A DNA stretch of 64,000 nucleotides, taken from CATOSK01 sp963665735. Its GTDB lineage: Bacteria; Chloroflexota; Dehalococcoidia; Lucifugimonadales; UBA3495. Below are positions 34,913-42,555 of this stretch, in pieces. Positions within the stretch are counted from its first letter, which is position 1; each line of letters starts with the position of its first letter. The notes under the pieces are model-generated. The model made no database searches. It had not been told where the DNA came from and worked only from the letters and a program-made list of their open reading frames with translations. The translations under genes and the position numbers were made by a program. The stretch lies in assembly GCA_963665735.1 (NCBI GenBank), contig OY762444.1, positions 372,001 to 436,000 of the forward strand, given 5' to 3'.

Positions 34913-35995
34913 TTATGTAAGGTCGGACAGGCGGGGCATGACTTCCTGGGAAAGCAGCGTCATGGACTTGACCCATTGGGCTTCGGGTTTCCATTCGTGG
35001 CCCATCGCCAGCAGCACCCCGAACCCGCCCACGTCGGCGTAAAGCTGCCTGACCTGCTCGGTCACGTCGTCCACGCTGCCCACAATCCAAACATTTTCAA
35101 TCAGGTACTCCGGCGTCACCGCCTCGTCGGGAATCTCCCGTTCCCCCTTGAACAGGCTCAACGAATCCATGTGGGCCATCAAGGGGATGAAATAACCGCG
35201 GAAGTCGCGGCCAATAGTCCCTTCCAGCACTTCCTCCCGGGCCTGCTCCGTGGTATCGGCCACGTAAATTTCCTTGGCGATGCGCCACTGGGAACGATCC
35301 GGCGTCCGCCCGGCCTGCTGCGCCCCTTCCTCCACCGCGTCCCAGTGCGTCTTGAGGATTTCCGTAGGCACCAGGTTGATGCTCAACGGCAGCCAGCCCT
35401 TTCGCCCGGCGAAAATCAGCGTGTCCGACTTGGGCGAAACCCCGGCCACCCCGATGGGCGGGTGGGGTTTCTGGTAGGGTTTCATGTGGAACTCCAACCC
35501 GATTTGCGGCACGGGTTCCGGTATGGAAAACTTCCAGAAATCATGCTCGTACACGCCGGGCCTGGGGTCTTCCCACATTTGGAGAATCAACTCGATTGAG
35601 TCCCGGGACATTCCCCGGTGCGCTCCCTGGGAAGGGTCAACCCCGAAAACCTCAAAATCTCCGGGAAACCCGCCGGAGCCGACGCCCCAATGGAACCGCC
35701 CTTTGGCCAGGTTGTCCAACTGGGCTACCCGGTGAGCAATCATAAAGGGGTCGTGGTTGGGCATACAGGTCACGCCCGTTCCGAAAATCAAGTCCTTGGT
35801 GCGCGAAAGGGCGGCGGCGATGAACTGGTCCGGCGCGGGAATGTTTTCCCAGACGGTAGTGAAATGCTCGCCAATCCAGGCTTCCCGGTAGCCCAGCTTG
35901 TCCAGGGTTTCCATCTGCACCAGGTCCGATTCCATCGTCTCCGCCGGGTCTGAACCCGGCGGGTGCAGCGGCATGGTAAAGTAACCAACTTGCAT
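34913..35995 (-). CDS. LLM-class flavin-dependent oxidoreductase
   Basis: A 360-residue bacterial-luciferase-like monooxygenase, with GYREAWIGEHFTTVWENIPA, VAQLDNLAKGRFHWGVGSGG and GVAGVSPKSDTLIFAGRKGW. These enzymes use FMNH2 or F420H2 from a separate reductase to oxidise alkanes, terpenes or similar. No reductase is adjacent. I chose ATG 35995 (GGGAGG upstream) rather than GTG 36004. It ends 52 bases downstream of the GGT start region. Confidence 0.9.
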   Translation of the reverse strand: MQVGYFTMPLHPPGSDPAETMESDLVQMETLDKLGYREAWIGEHFTTVWENIPAPDQFIAAALSRTKDLIFGTGVTCMPNHDPFMIAHRVAQLDNLAKGRFHWGVGSGGFPGDFEVFGVDPSQGAHRGMSRDSIELILQMWEDPRPGVYEHDFWKFSIPEPVPQIGLEFHMKPYQKPHPPIGVAGVSPKSDTLIFAGRKGWLPLSINLVPTEILKTHWDAVEEGAQQAGRTPDRSQWRIAKEIYVADTTEQAREEVLEGTIGRDFRGYFIPLMAHMDSLSLFKGEREIPDEAVTPEYLIENVWIVGSVDDVTEQVRQLYADVGGFGVLLAMGHEWKPEAQWVKSMTLLSQEVMPRLSDLT

Positions 35996-36111
35996 CGTCG
36001 CCACCTCCCGTTGGTGGTTGTTTACTCTATGGTGTAATCAGTACGTCGCGAATCCAGGGGATTTGTCGGCCAGTATAAACCATCCCGCCGGCCCGCTCAA
36101 ACGCCCCCGGA

Positions 36112-36154
36112 AAAATCCCCTCCCCCTTGATGGGGGAGGGTTAGGGTGGGGGTG
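36112..36154 (+). repeat. Family A G-rich hairpin repeat
   Basis: CCCCTCCCCCTTGATGGGGG form with tail GAGGGTTAGGGTGGGGGTGA. The rest of the gap 35996-36325 shows no recognisable feature. Confidence 0.85.
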
Positions 36155-36325
36155 AAAACCTTCGCGTCTGCGCCCGTCACGCGAAGGCAGCATCCTGGGC
36201 CGTGAAACACTCCCGCCTTAACCGTGGAAACGGGCCAACCTTGCCCCCGCTACCCCCACCCCGTAGAATGACCGGGCCAATGACCGGCACCGTCAGCCGG
36301 CCGTATTCCCCAATGGTAACGTCTC

Positions 36326-36679
36326 ATGCTGTACGAAGTTGAAGTCAACGCCGGAACCAACAGTCCCATGGACTTGAATCGGGTCTTTGACCTGCTGGAA
36401 GACCCCAAGGCCGTCACCGCCGTTTTCACCGCCGACCTGACGGGCCAAGACCGTTGGTGCAGCGTCACCGGGTGGGCCGAGGATGGCCCTTGCCCGGTTT
36501 ACGTCGCCCAGGCGGAGGATTCCGGTGAGGGCGTGGTGCTGCTGGTGTACGGCGGAGGCGACGGTATCCGCCTTAAACCCGCCGACAACTCCGCCCCTTG
36601 GGACTTATCCGACCCGGCCCAATGGGGCGAACCCTGTCTCATGCTGGGCGCGGACACCCCCTACGTGGAGCAGGATTAG
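36326..36679 (+). CDS. Unknown small protein
   Basis: A 117-residue protein that I do not recognise. It is acidic and strand-rich, with LEDPKAVTAVFTADLTGQDR in the middle and three cysteines (RWCSV, DGPCPVY, GEPCLML). No signal peptide or membrane helix is seen. The start ATG 36326 has no clear ribosome-binding site, so coding status is moderately supported by codon use and its isolated position. Confidence 0.55.
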   Translation: MLYEVEVNAGTNSPMDLNRVFDLLEDPKAVTAVFTADLTGQDRWCSVTGWAEDGPCPVYVAQAEDSGEGVVLLVYGGGDGIRLKPADNSAPWDLSDPAQWGEPCLMLGADTPYVEQD

Positions 36680-36690
36680 ACCCGGCGGCC

Positions 36691-37857
36691 CTAATCCCCC
36701 GTAACCGCCGCCGACTCCCGCCGCGTAAAGGCCGGCATCACTTCCCGCGCGAACACCGAAAGCTGTTCCTTGAACTCCGGCCAGGGCATCCCTTCCGGCC
36801 ACTGCAAAATCATGTCCTCCAGGCCGGGGTACTTGGCCTCTACTTCCCGCAGGTACTCGATGAAATCGTCCGGCGGCCCGCAGAACCACGCCTTTTGCTC
36901 CACCCCGTCCTCGATGTGAGGCACCCGCACCGGCGCGCCCGGCGTCCCCCAGGGCCGTCCCTCCGAGTCGGTGTAGCGGACGAAACCGAAAGGCGCAAAC
37001 CACTTGTACCGCTCATCATGGTAGGGCCGTACCCGGTCAATGGCCTCTTCCTGGGTGTCGGCGATGTAAAACCCGATGCCCAAAGCCATGTCCTGACCCA
37101 GCGACAACTGCCTCCCGGCCCGCCCGGCGGCCTCCTGGAAAGAGCCGATTATCTGCTCGGCGTACAATTCGCCGGTCAGGGCCACCACGCCCTTGAAGCC
37201 CATTTGCGCCACGTATTCCAGCGTCCGCCCGCTGGCGATGGGCTGCCAGATTTCCACCGGGCGGTTGACGGGCCGGGGAACCAGGGTAATCTCTTCCAGT
37301 TGGTAGCCCCGGTAGGGAACGTCCGCCGGCAGGGTATAATGCTTCCCCCGGTGGCTGAAAGAGTCTTCGTTGAAGGCTTTGAGGATAATCTCTATCTGCT
37401 CTTCAAACAGTTCCTTGTTGGCGTCGTTGTCAATCACCGGCGCCCCGAAGGTCTCCACTTCCCGGGAATGGTAGCCGCGCCCTACTCCGAAAATCAGCCG
37501 GCCCCCGGTCAGCACATCCGCCATCGCGAAGTCTTCCGCCAGCCGTAGCGGGTGCCACATGGGAACGATGTTGAAACCCGCCCCGAACTTCAGGTTCCTG
37601 GTTTGCCCGGCCAGGTGCACCCCCAGCAGCGTCAGGTTGGGAAAAACTTCGTAACCTTCGTGCTGGAAGTGGTGTTCCGCCGTCCAGAGGCAGTAAAACC
37701 CCAATTCGTCCATGTGCTGAGCCAGCTCTACCGCGTGACGATACGGCTGCACCAGCGTTTCGTTGGGATAGCGGCGTTCATCCGCCGGCGTGCCGTCGGC
37801 TCCTACGTTGTCCAGGTCAATCTGACCGACGTAGAGCACCGAGAATCGTTTAATCAT
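36691..37857 (-). CDS. LLM-class flavin-dependent oxidoreductase (second)
   Basis: A 388-residue luciferase-like monooxygenase: ELGFYCLWTAEHHFQHEGYE, LAEDFAMADVLTGGRLIFGV and GYHSREVETFGAPV. It is distinct in sequence from the oxidoreductase at 34913-35995, which suggests separate substrates. The start ATG 37857 follows a plausible AGGGAG. It is convergent with the small gene at 36326. Confidence 0.9.
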   Translation of the reverse strand: MIKRFSVLYVGQIDLDNVGADGTPADERRYPNETLVQPYRHAVELAQHMDELGFYCLWTAEHHFQHEGYEVFPNLTLLGVHLAGQTRNLKFGAGFNIVPMWHPLRLAEDFAMADVLTGGRLIFGVGRGYHSREVETFGAPVIDNDANKELFEEQIEIILKAFNEDSFSHRGKHYTLPADVPYRGYQLEEITLVPRPVNRPVEIWQPIASGRTLEYVAQMGFKGVVALTGELYAEQIIGSFQEAAGRAGRQLSLGQDMALGIGFYIADTQEEAIDRVRPYHDERYKWFAPFGFVRYTDSEGRPWGTPGAPVRVPHIEDGVEQKAWFCGPPDDFIEYLREVEAKYPGLEDMILQWPEGMPWPEFKEQLSVFAREVMPAFTRRESAAVTGD

Positions 37858-37979
37858 GCCTGCAATCTCCCTGTCGTTGGGGGTATCGCCCCAGGCCGTA
37901 TTACGAAAGCCGACCCAAGGCCGGCGACATTATAACATGGGCCGCCGCCGCCATTGGTGCGGCCCCGCCGGGCAAGGCT

Positions 37980-37985
37980 TATAAT
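37980..37985 (+). promoter_or_regulatory. Possible -10 box upstream of SDR gene
   Basis: TATAAT lies 33 bases before ATG 38019; a weak TTGGTG stands 20 bases further up. Confidence 0.3.
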
Positions 37986-38018
37986 CCAACGCAAGACCGA
38001 CAACACCGGGAGGACTCT

Positions 38019-38786
38019 ATGGACTTGTCACTTGAAGGCCGGATAGCCATGATTACCGGCGGCAGCCGGGGATTGGGGCGCCAGATTGCCACGGCCCTGG
38101 GACGGGAAGGCTGCCGGGTGTCCATCTGCGGGCGCGACGAGCGGCGCGTCCAGGAAACCGTTGCCGAGTTGGGCGACCAGGCCCGCGGCAGCGGCGCCGA
38201 CGTAACCGACGAGGAGCAGGCCGCCAGGTTCTACGAAGAAACCGTCGCCGAGATGGGCCAGCCCGACATCCTTATCAACAACGTCGGGGGCCGTCGCGGT
38301 TCGGTGCGTTTCGAGGAAACCAGCATGGAGCAGTTCATGGCCGGCCTGGAAGTCAACCTGATTAGCGCCGTCCGCCTGTCCGCGATGGTCTTGCCCCACA
38401 TGAAAGAACAGGGTTGGGGCCGCATCATCAACATCGCCTCAATCTACGGGCGGGAACACGGCGGCTCCATTGACTACATGACCGGCAAGGCCGGGCTAAT
38501 TGCCTTTTCCAAGCACCTGGCCCTGCAAATGGCCCCCCACGGCGTCCTGGTCAACTGCGTCGCTCCCGGCTCCATTGACTTTCCGGGCAGCACTTGGGAC
38601 CGTTTCCAACGCTCGGAAACGCCGGACACCGTGGCCCAATTCATAGACCGCAACCTGCCTATGGGGAGGTTCGGCTGGCCCGAACCCATCGGGGAGACGG
38701 TGGCTTTCCTGGCGTCAGACCGGGCCAACCTTATTACCGGCGCTTGCATCAACGTGGACGGCGGCCAATCCAAGTCCCTTTTCTAG
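38019..38786 (+). CDS. Short-chain dehydrogenase/reductase (FabG-like)
   Basis: A 255-residue classical SDR: TGGSRGLG loop (13-20), NNVG (87-90), Ser141, Tyr153 and Lys157 (YMTGK). Arg-39 and Asp-40 in GRDERR suggest NADP use. The C-terminal LASDRANLITGACINVDGGQ is the usual oxidoreductase end. ATG 38019 has GGGAGG upstream. No pathway can be assigned from the context. Confidence 0.92.
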   Translation: MDLSLEGRIAMITGGSRGLGRQIATALGREGCRVSICGRDERRVQETVAELGDQARGSGADVTDEEQAARFYEETVAEMGQPDILINNVGGRRGSVRFEETSMEQFMAGLEVNLISAVRLSAMVLPHMKEQGWGRIINIASIYGREHGGSIDYMTGKAGLIAFSKHLALQMAPHGVLVNCVAPGSIDFPGSTWDRFQRSETPDTVAQFIDRNLPMGRFGWPEPIGETVAFLASDRANLITGACINVDGGQSKSLF

Positions 38787-38792
38787 CGCCCC

Positions 38793-38848
38793 AACCCGTC
38801 ATTCCGGCGAAAGCCGGCCCCGTACCACGATACTGGGCCGGAATCCAG
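38793..38848 (+). repeat. Family B palindromic repeat, extended form
   Basis: GTCATTCCGGCG and GCCGGAATCCAG with the extra GGCCCCGTACC...TGGGCC arm. The gap 38787-39474 is filled by repeats: two extended and simple B, three A and one C, with no gene. Confidence 0.8.
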
Positions 38849-38865
38849 TAGAGCCTTTGCAGTGA

Positions 38866-38907
38866 AAATCCCCTCCCCCTGCCAGGGAGGGTTAGGGTGG
38901 GGGTGAC
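38866..38907 (+). repeat. Family A repeat, shortened hairpin
   Basis: CCCCTCCCCCTGCCAGGGAG, then GGTTAGGGTGGGGGTGA. The hairpin arm is two bases shorter than in other copies. Confidence 0.8.
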
Positions 38908-38962
38908 AATGCCCCGTCTCCCCTTGGGAAAGAGCCGGGGTGATGGCAAAAACCACGCGCCC

Positions 38963-39000
38963 AACCCGTCATTCCGGCGAAAGCCGGAATCCAGAAATCC
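38963..39000 (+). repeat. Family B palindromic repeat
   Basis: Lies in a block that is duplicated at 39341 with the same preceding 50 bases (CCCGTCTCCCCTTGGGAAAG). Confidence 0.8.
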
Positions 39001-39052
39001 TTGCCATAGACCACGTTGGCCCCAGTCAATCCGCTGGAGTGAAAATCCCCTC

Positions 39053-39233
39053 GTCTTTTGATTTTCCATCCACCCGTGGATATGTAATTCTGAGTAAAGC
39101 GAAGAATCCAAAATTCTCGCCTTCGCCAACCCTGCCCTGAGCATAACCGAAGGGGTCGCCTTACCCATAGAATTTTAGACCCTTCACTTCGTTCAGGGTA
39201 ACATTGGGGTGGCTACCGTAACAATCGAAAGAC
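39053..39233 (+). mobile_element. Family C MITE-like element
   Basis: Begins GTCTTTTGATTTT and ends AACAATCGAAAGAC. Highly similar internally to the copy at 30570. It lies between two near-identical A/B repeat blocks. Confidence 0.65.
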
Positions 39234-39240
39234 ATTGGTG

Positions 39241-39284
39241 AAAATCCCCTCCCCCTGCCAGGGGGAGGGTTAGGGTGGGGGTGA
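39241..39284 (+). repeat. Family A G-rich hairpin repeat
   Basis: Full-length form with the loop GCC and a GGGTTAGGGTGGGGGTGA tail. Confidence 0.85.
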
Positions 39285-39340
39285 CAATGCCCCGTCTCCC
39301 CTTGGGAAAGGGCCGGGGTGATGGCAAAAACCACGCACCC

Positions 39341-39379
39341 AACCCGTCATTCCGGCGTAGGCCGGAATCCAGAAATCCT
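39341..39379 (+). repeat. Family B palindromic repeat
   Basis: Second copy of the duplicated block (see 38963). Confidence 0.8.
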
Positions 39380-39419
39380 TGCCAAAGACGACGTCGGCCT
39401 TGGCAGAGCCGTTGCAACG

Positions 39420-39464
39420 AAAATCCCCTCCCCCTGCCAGGGGGAGGGTTAGGGTGGGGGTGAA
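39420..39464 (+). repeat. Family A G-rich hairpin repeat
   Basis: Ends 11 bases before the stop of the hydrolase gene on the minus strand. Confidence 0.85.
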
Positions 39465-39474
39465 CTCCACTGCC

Positions 39475-40284
39475 TCAGCGGTGGCTCATCACCCCGATGA
39501 ACTCCCGCCAGGCGTCAACGCAAGCCTCCGGGTCCGAGTGCTGGATATACCCGGTGCCGCCGGGAATCTCCGCCAGCCGCGCGTCGGGCAGCAGAGCGGC
39601 CATCCCCTGCGCCCGGTCTCCGGTGTTCATGGAGCTACTCTGCCCCACAATCACCAGGGCCGGCGTGTTGATTTGGGGCAGGATGGGCGTCAAGTCCTGG
39701 TTGGCCAGGTAGCCCAGCGTGTCCGCTACCACGTGGGCCGTGGTGTTCATCATCTGCTGGGCGTACCACTCATGGTGGGCCGGGTCTGAATGGCCCGGTT
39801 CCAGCCGCCGGTCTGCCGTCTGCCGCACCCAGGCTTCCACGCCCTCATCCAACACCAACTGCCGGTTTTCCACGTAGCTGGCAACCCCGGTGAACTTGAA
39901 GGGCGACGTGCAGGCGGTGACGGTGTGCAGCCGCTCCGGGTGTTCGTAGGCGAAATAAAGCGATATGGTTCCGCCCACCGTTTCCCCAATCAGGTGACAT
40001 TTCTCGATTTCCAGGTAGTCCAGCAGGTTGGCCAAGTCGGCGCCGAACCCGCTCAACGACCAGTCGTAGCCCGGCGGCGGCACCGTTGACCGCCCGAACC
40101 CCCGCGCGTCCAGCCGGATGACCCGGTACTGCCGGGCCAGCAACGGCACCCACGCGTACCACAGCCGGGAATTTTTAGCGTTGCCGTGGTGCAGGACTAC
40201 CGTTTCCCGGGGCCGCCACGGGTCCGCGAAACAGTCGTCCTCATAGTACATTTCCAAGTCCCCGGGTAAGCTGGCGACCGGCAT
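39475..40284 (-). CDS. Alpha/beta hydrolase with Thr at the nucleophile elbow
   Basis: A 269-residue alpha/beta-hydrolase fold protein. VVLHHGNAKNSRLWYAW gives the oxyanion region and DARGFGRSTVPP the first helix. The nucleophile elbow reads GETVG (Thr102) where Ser or Cys is usual. The acid and His positions of the C-terminal half (about HSD) are plausible but not certain. It may be a lactonase- or carboxylesterase-like enzyme, or a non-hydrolytic member. ATG 40284 has GGAGGGG four bases upstream; TTG 40296 is less likely. No neighbour suggests a substrate. Confidence 0.85.
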   Translation of the reverse strand: MPVASLPGDLEMYYEDDCFADPWRPRETVVLHHGNAKNSRLWYAWVPLLARQYRVIRLDARGFGRSTVPPPGYDWSLSGFGADLANLLDYLEIEKCHLIGETVGGTISLYFAYEHPERLHTVTACTSPFKFTGVASYVENRQLVLDEGVEAWVRQTADRRLEPGHSDPAHHEWYAQQMMNTTAHVVADTLGYLANQDLTPILPQINTPALVIVGQSSSMNTGDRAQGMAALLPDARLAEIPGGTGYIQHSDPEACVDAWREFIGVMSHR

Positions 40285-40334
40285 ACGCCCCTCCAATCAA
40301 TCCAACGAATTAATGTATCAAGGCCCCCGGAAAA

Positions 40335-40685
40335 TCAGTCAACCAAGGGAATGGCGATGGAAACCCTGGTCTTGTCGCCGTAAACCGCGGTGGTGTGTCC
40401 CCGGCCGGTCAGGTCGTCGGCCAGCAGCACGTCGCCGGGGTTGAAAATCCGCTTGGTGCCGTCGCCCAGCCCGATTTCCGCCTGTCCTTCCAGGGTAATC
40501 ACGTACTGCCGGCGCGGGGCGGAATGGAAGTCCATGAAGTCCCCCGCCGGGGCGCGCCGGAACTGGATTCCGGTGACGCCCTGCATCGCCGTCCGCTCGG
40601 CGTTGGCTATGGTCTCGTAGGAAAGCTCAATTTCCTCAAAGTGCGATTCCCCGTCGTCCCCGGTATAAACCCTGACAATCTGCAT
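40335..40685 (-). CDS. Cupin-domain protein
   Basis: A 116-residue small cupin. The core motifs are only partly metal-ligand-like: FHSAPRRQYVITLEGQAEIG and FNPGDVLLADDLTGRGHT. It may bind a metal or a small ligand. ATG 40685 has GAAGAGG close upstream. It lies 51 bases upstream of the alpha/beta hydrolase gene on the same strand and may be cotranscribed with it. Confidence 0.8.
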   Translation of the reverse strand: MQIVRVYTGDDGESHFEEIELSYETIANAERTAMQGVTGIQFRRAPAGDFMDFHSAPRRQYVITLEGQAEIGLGDGTKRIFNPGDVLLADDLTGRGHTTAVYGDKTRVSIAIPLVD

Positions 40686-40836
40686 CCTCTTCCGCTCCTG
40701 ACCGTCTCCCCGAATCCAACCGCCCAACCCAGCCAAGCGCATCATAGCAACGCCCCCGATTCAACGTCAATTCCGCCCGGCCCAACAGCCGGGCGATTGC
40801 GCGGTCAGGCGAGTCGGGATTGGGGACGGTTCAATA

Positions 40837-40876
40837 GTCCCCTCCCCTTGGCAGGGGGAGGGTTAAGGAGGGGGTC
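40837..40876 (+). repeat. Family A G-rich hairpin repeat
   Basis: Variant with AGGGTTAAGGAGGGGG tail. The gap 40686-41087 holds only two A and two B copies. Confidence 0.8.
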
Positions 40877-40894
40877 ATACTACTACGTCAATTG

Positions 40895-40930
40895 CCGTCA
40901 TTCTGGCGTAGGCCAGAATCCAGAAATCCC
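40895..40930 (+). repeat. Family B palindromic repeat (compensated variant)
   Basis: GTCATTCTGGCGTAGGCCAG: a C-to-T change in one arm is matched by G-to-A in the other, so the hairpin is kept. Confidence 0.75.
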
Positions 40931-40958
40931 AGACGAAACCGGCGTCGCCACCGAATAA

Positions 40959-40993
40959 CCGTCATTCCGGCGAAGGCCGGAATCCAGAAATCC
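40959..40993 (+). repeat. Family B palindromic repeat
   Basis: Standard form, CCGTCATTCCGGCGAAGGC. Confidence 0.8.
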
Positions 40994-41032
40994 TTGCCAC
41001 CGACATCCCTTCACCATCACAAGGGCATGGAC

Positions 41033-41074
41033 AAAACCCCCTCCCCCTACCAGGGGGAGGGCTGGGGAGGGGGT
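41033..41074 (+). repeat. Family A G-rich hairpin repeat
   Basis: Loop ACC, tail GGGCTGGGGAGGGGGTCA. Confidence 0.8.
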
Positions 41075-41087
41075 CAACTACCCCCCA

Positions 41088-41774
41088 TCACCCGCCCCCG
41101 GTGCGGCAAAGGTCCCGCAGACAACACCCGCCGCAGTTGGGCCGCTTGGCGCAGACTTTCTTGGCGTGTTCGTCCAGCAAAGCGTGATATTCGTTGAACA
41201 GCCCGGCCTCTGCCGGCAAACTCCCTTGGAAAAACTGCTGGTACCAATAGTAATCCCGTTTTTCCGCCGCCGGGGGCAGCCAACGGTCAACCATCCGCCG
41301 GGTGTAGGAATCAATCACGAAAGACGGCTTTTCCGCCGCGTACACCAGAATATCGTCCGCCGTTTCCGGCCCGATGCCGTGCAGCGACAGCAGTTCCTCC
41401 CGCAGCGGTTCCAAGTCTTGACCCAAACACGCCGATAAATCCCCGCCGTATCCCTCTACCACGTGAGCGGCGAAGGCTTTGAGCTTGCGGGCCTTGGCGT
41501 TGTAGTAACCGCTAGGGCGGATGATTTCGGCCAGCGTGTCCTGGGGACAACGGTACAGGGCCTCCAACGACCAACAACCGGCCCGTTTCAGGTTATCCAG
41601 GGCCAACTCCACGTTTACCCACGCCGTTGATTGGGTCAGTATGGCCCCGATAACCACGTCCAGCGGCCCATCGCCGGGCCACCACCCTTGCGGGCCGTGT
41701 TCCGCCAACAACCGCCGGTAAATCTCCAAAACCGGCGGGACGCCGTCGCCCCCATTAGAAATTCCGGCAGTCAC
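41088..41774 (-). CDS. Endonuclease III-like HhH-GPD DNA glycosylase
   Basis: A 228-residue base-excision-repair protein. The helix-hairpin-helix is LLSLHGIGPETADDI (about 130-144) and the catalytic aspartate is in FVIDSYTRR. The lysine used by EndoIII for strand cleavage is Glu here (GPET), so a monofunctional glycosylase is likely. The C-terminal cysteines follow C-x5-C-x2-C-x5-C (VCAKRPNCGGCCLRDLC), one residue shorter in the first gap than EndoIII. The start GTG 41774 overlaps the sfsA stop (GTGA). Confidence 0.87.
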   Translation of the reverse strand: MTAGISNGGDGVPPVLEIYRRLLAEHGPQGWWPGDGPLDVVIGAILTQSTAWVNVELALDNLKRAGCWSLEALYRCPQDTLAEIIRPSGYYNAKARKLKAFAAHVVEGYGGDLSACLGQDLEPLREELLSLHGIGPETADDILVYAAEKPSFVIDSYTRRMVDRWLPPAAEKRDYYWYQQFFQGSLPAEAGLFNEYHALLDEHAKKVCAKRPNCGGCCLRDLCRTGGG

Positions 41775-42460
41775 AAGATTACCGGAATCCGGTCGGCCAG
41801 CGTGATTTCCTCCGGCGTCACCTGGCAGCGATAAGCGAAAGCCTCAACCCCGGCAGCCACAGCTTGCCGCAGCGTTGATCCCAGCAGCGGGTCGGCGGAA
41901 TCGTAGGGCATAAACCTTTCCGCGTCGGGACGTTGCACCACGAAAACCGCCGCCGCCCGGTAGCCCTCCGCTTTGGCGGCCATCAGGCTGTTCAGGTGCT
42001 TGACCCCCCGCAGCGTCGGGGCGTCGGGAAACAACGCCGTGCCGTCCTCAACCAGCGTCACCGACTTGGTTTCCACCATGCACGCCGGCCCATCCCCTTC
42101 AAGCAGCATATCCAAACGGCTTTCACCGAAGGCAACTTCCCGCCTTACCGATGTGTAATCCGCGAACTCTTTGACCCGCCCGGCCTCCACCGCCTCGGCC
42201 AGCAGCGCGTTGGGCAGCCGGGCATCCGCCGAACACAGGGCGAAACCCAGGTCAACCAACGCCAGGTCATAGGGACACTTGCGGTGTTCCCCGGCCACGG
42301 GTTTGAGCAGCATCCGAAACCCCGGAACCAGCAACTCCCGCAGCCGCCCGGAATTGGGCAAGTGCGTCATCACCTCTTTACCATCAACCTCCACCAAAGC
42401 GGCGAAACGGTTCAGCCGCGTCACAAACCGCCCTTCCACCAAATCAGGTTCCAGTTTCAT
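41771..42460 (-). CDS. sfsA: SfsA-family DNA/RNA nuclease
   Basis: A 229-residue SfsA. The N-terminal OB-like part contains THLPNSGRLRELLVPGF. The nuclease core shows FGESRLDMLLEGDG and CMVETKSVTLVEDGTALFPD, where Asp and Glu-x-Lys form the PD-(D/E)XK site. The C-terminus VQRPDAERFMPYDSADP is standard. It was named for sugar fermentation stimulation in E. coli, and its cellular role is unsettled. ATG 42460 is preferred; the frame is open to 42481. It is coupled to the glycosylase, hinting at a repair or turnover role. Confidence 0.92.
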   Translation of the reverse strand: MKLEPDLVEGRFVTRLNRFAALVEVDGKEVMTHLPNSGRLRELLVPGFRMLLKPVAGEHRKCPYDLALVDLGFALCSADARLPNALLAEAVEAGRVKEFADYTSVRREVAFGESRLDMLLEGDGPACMVETKSVTLVEDGTALFPDAPTLRGVKHLNSLMAAKAEGYRAAAVFVVQRPDAERFMPYDSADPLLGSTLRQAVAAGVEAFAYRCQVTPEEITLADRIPVIL

Positions 42461-42497
42461 TTGACCCCGGCGTTGCCCCAAGCCTTCCTTCCAACGC

Positions 42498-42503
42498 TAT
42501 AAT
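42498..42503 (+). promoter_or_regulatory. Possible -10 box upstream of pyrF
   Basis: TATAAT lies 53 bases before ATG 42556; a TTGCCC stands 19 bases upstream. Confidence 0.35.
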
Positions 42504-42555
42504 AACCCAACATCGCAACGGTGGGACAACGACGCCAACCCCCGCCGGAGGCCCA

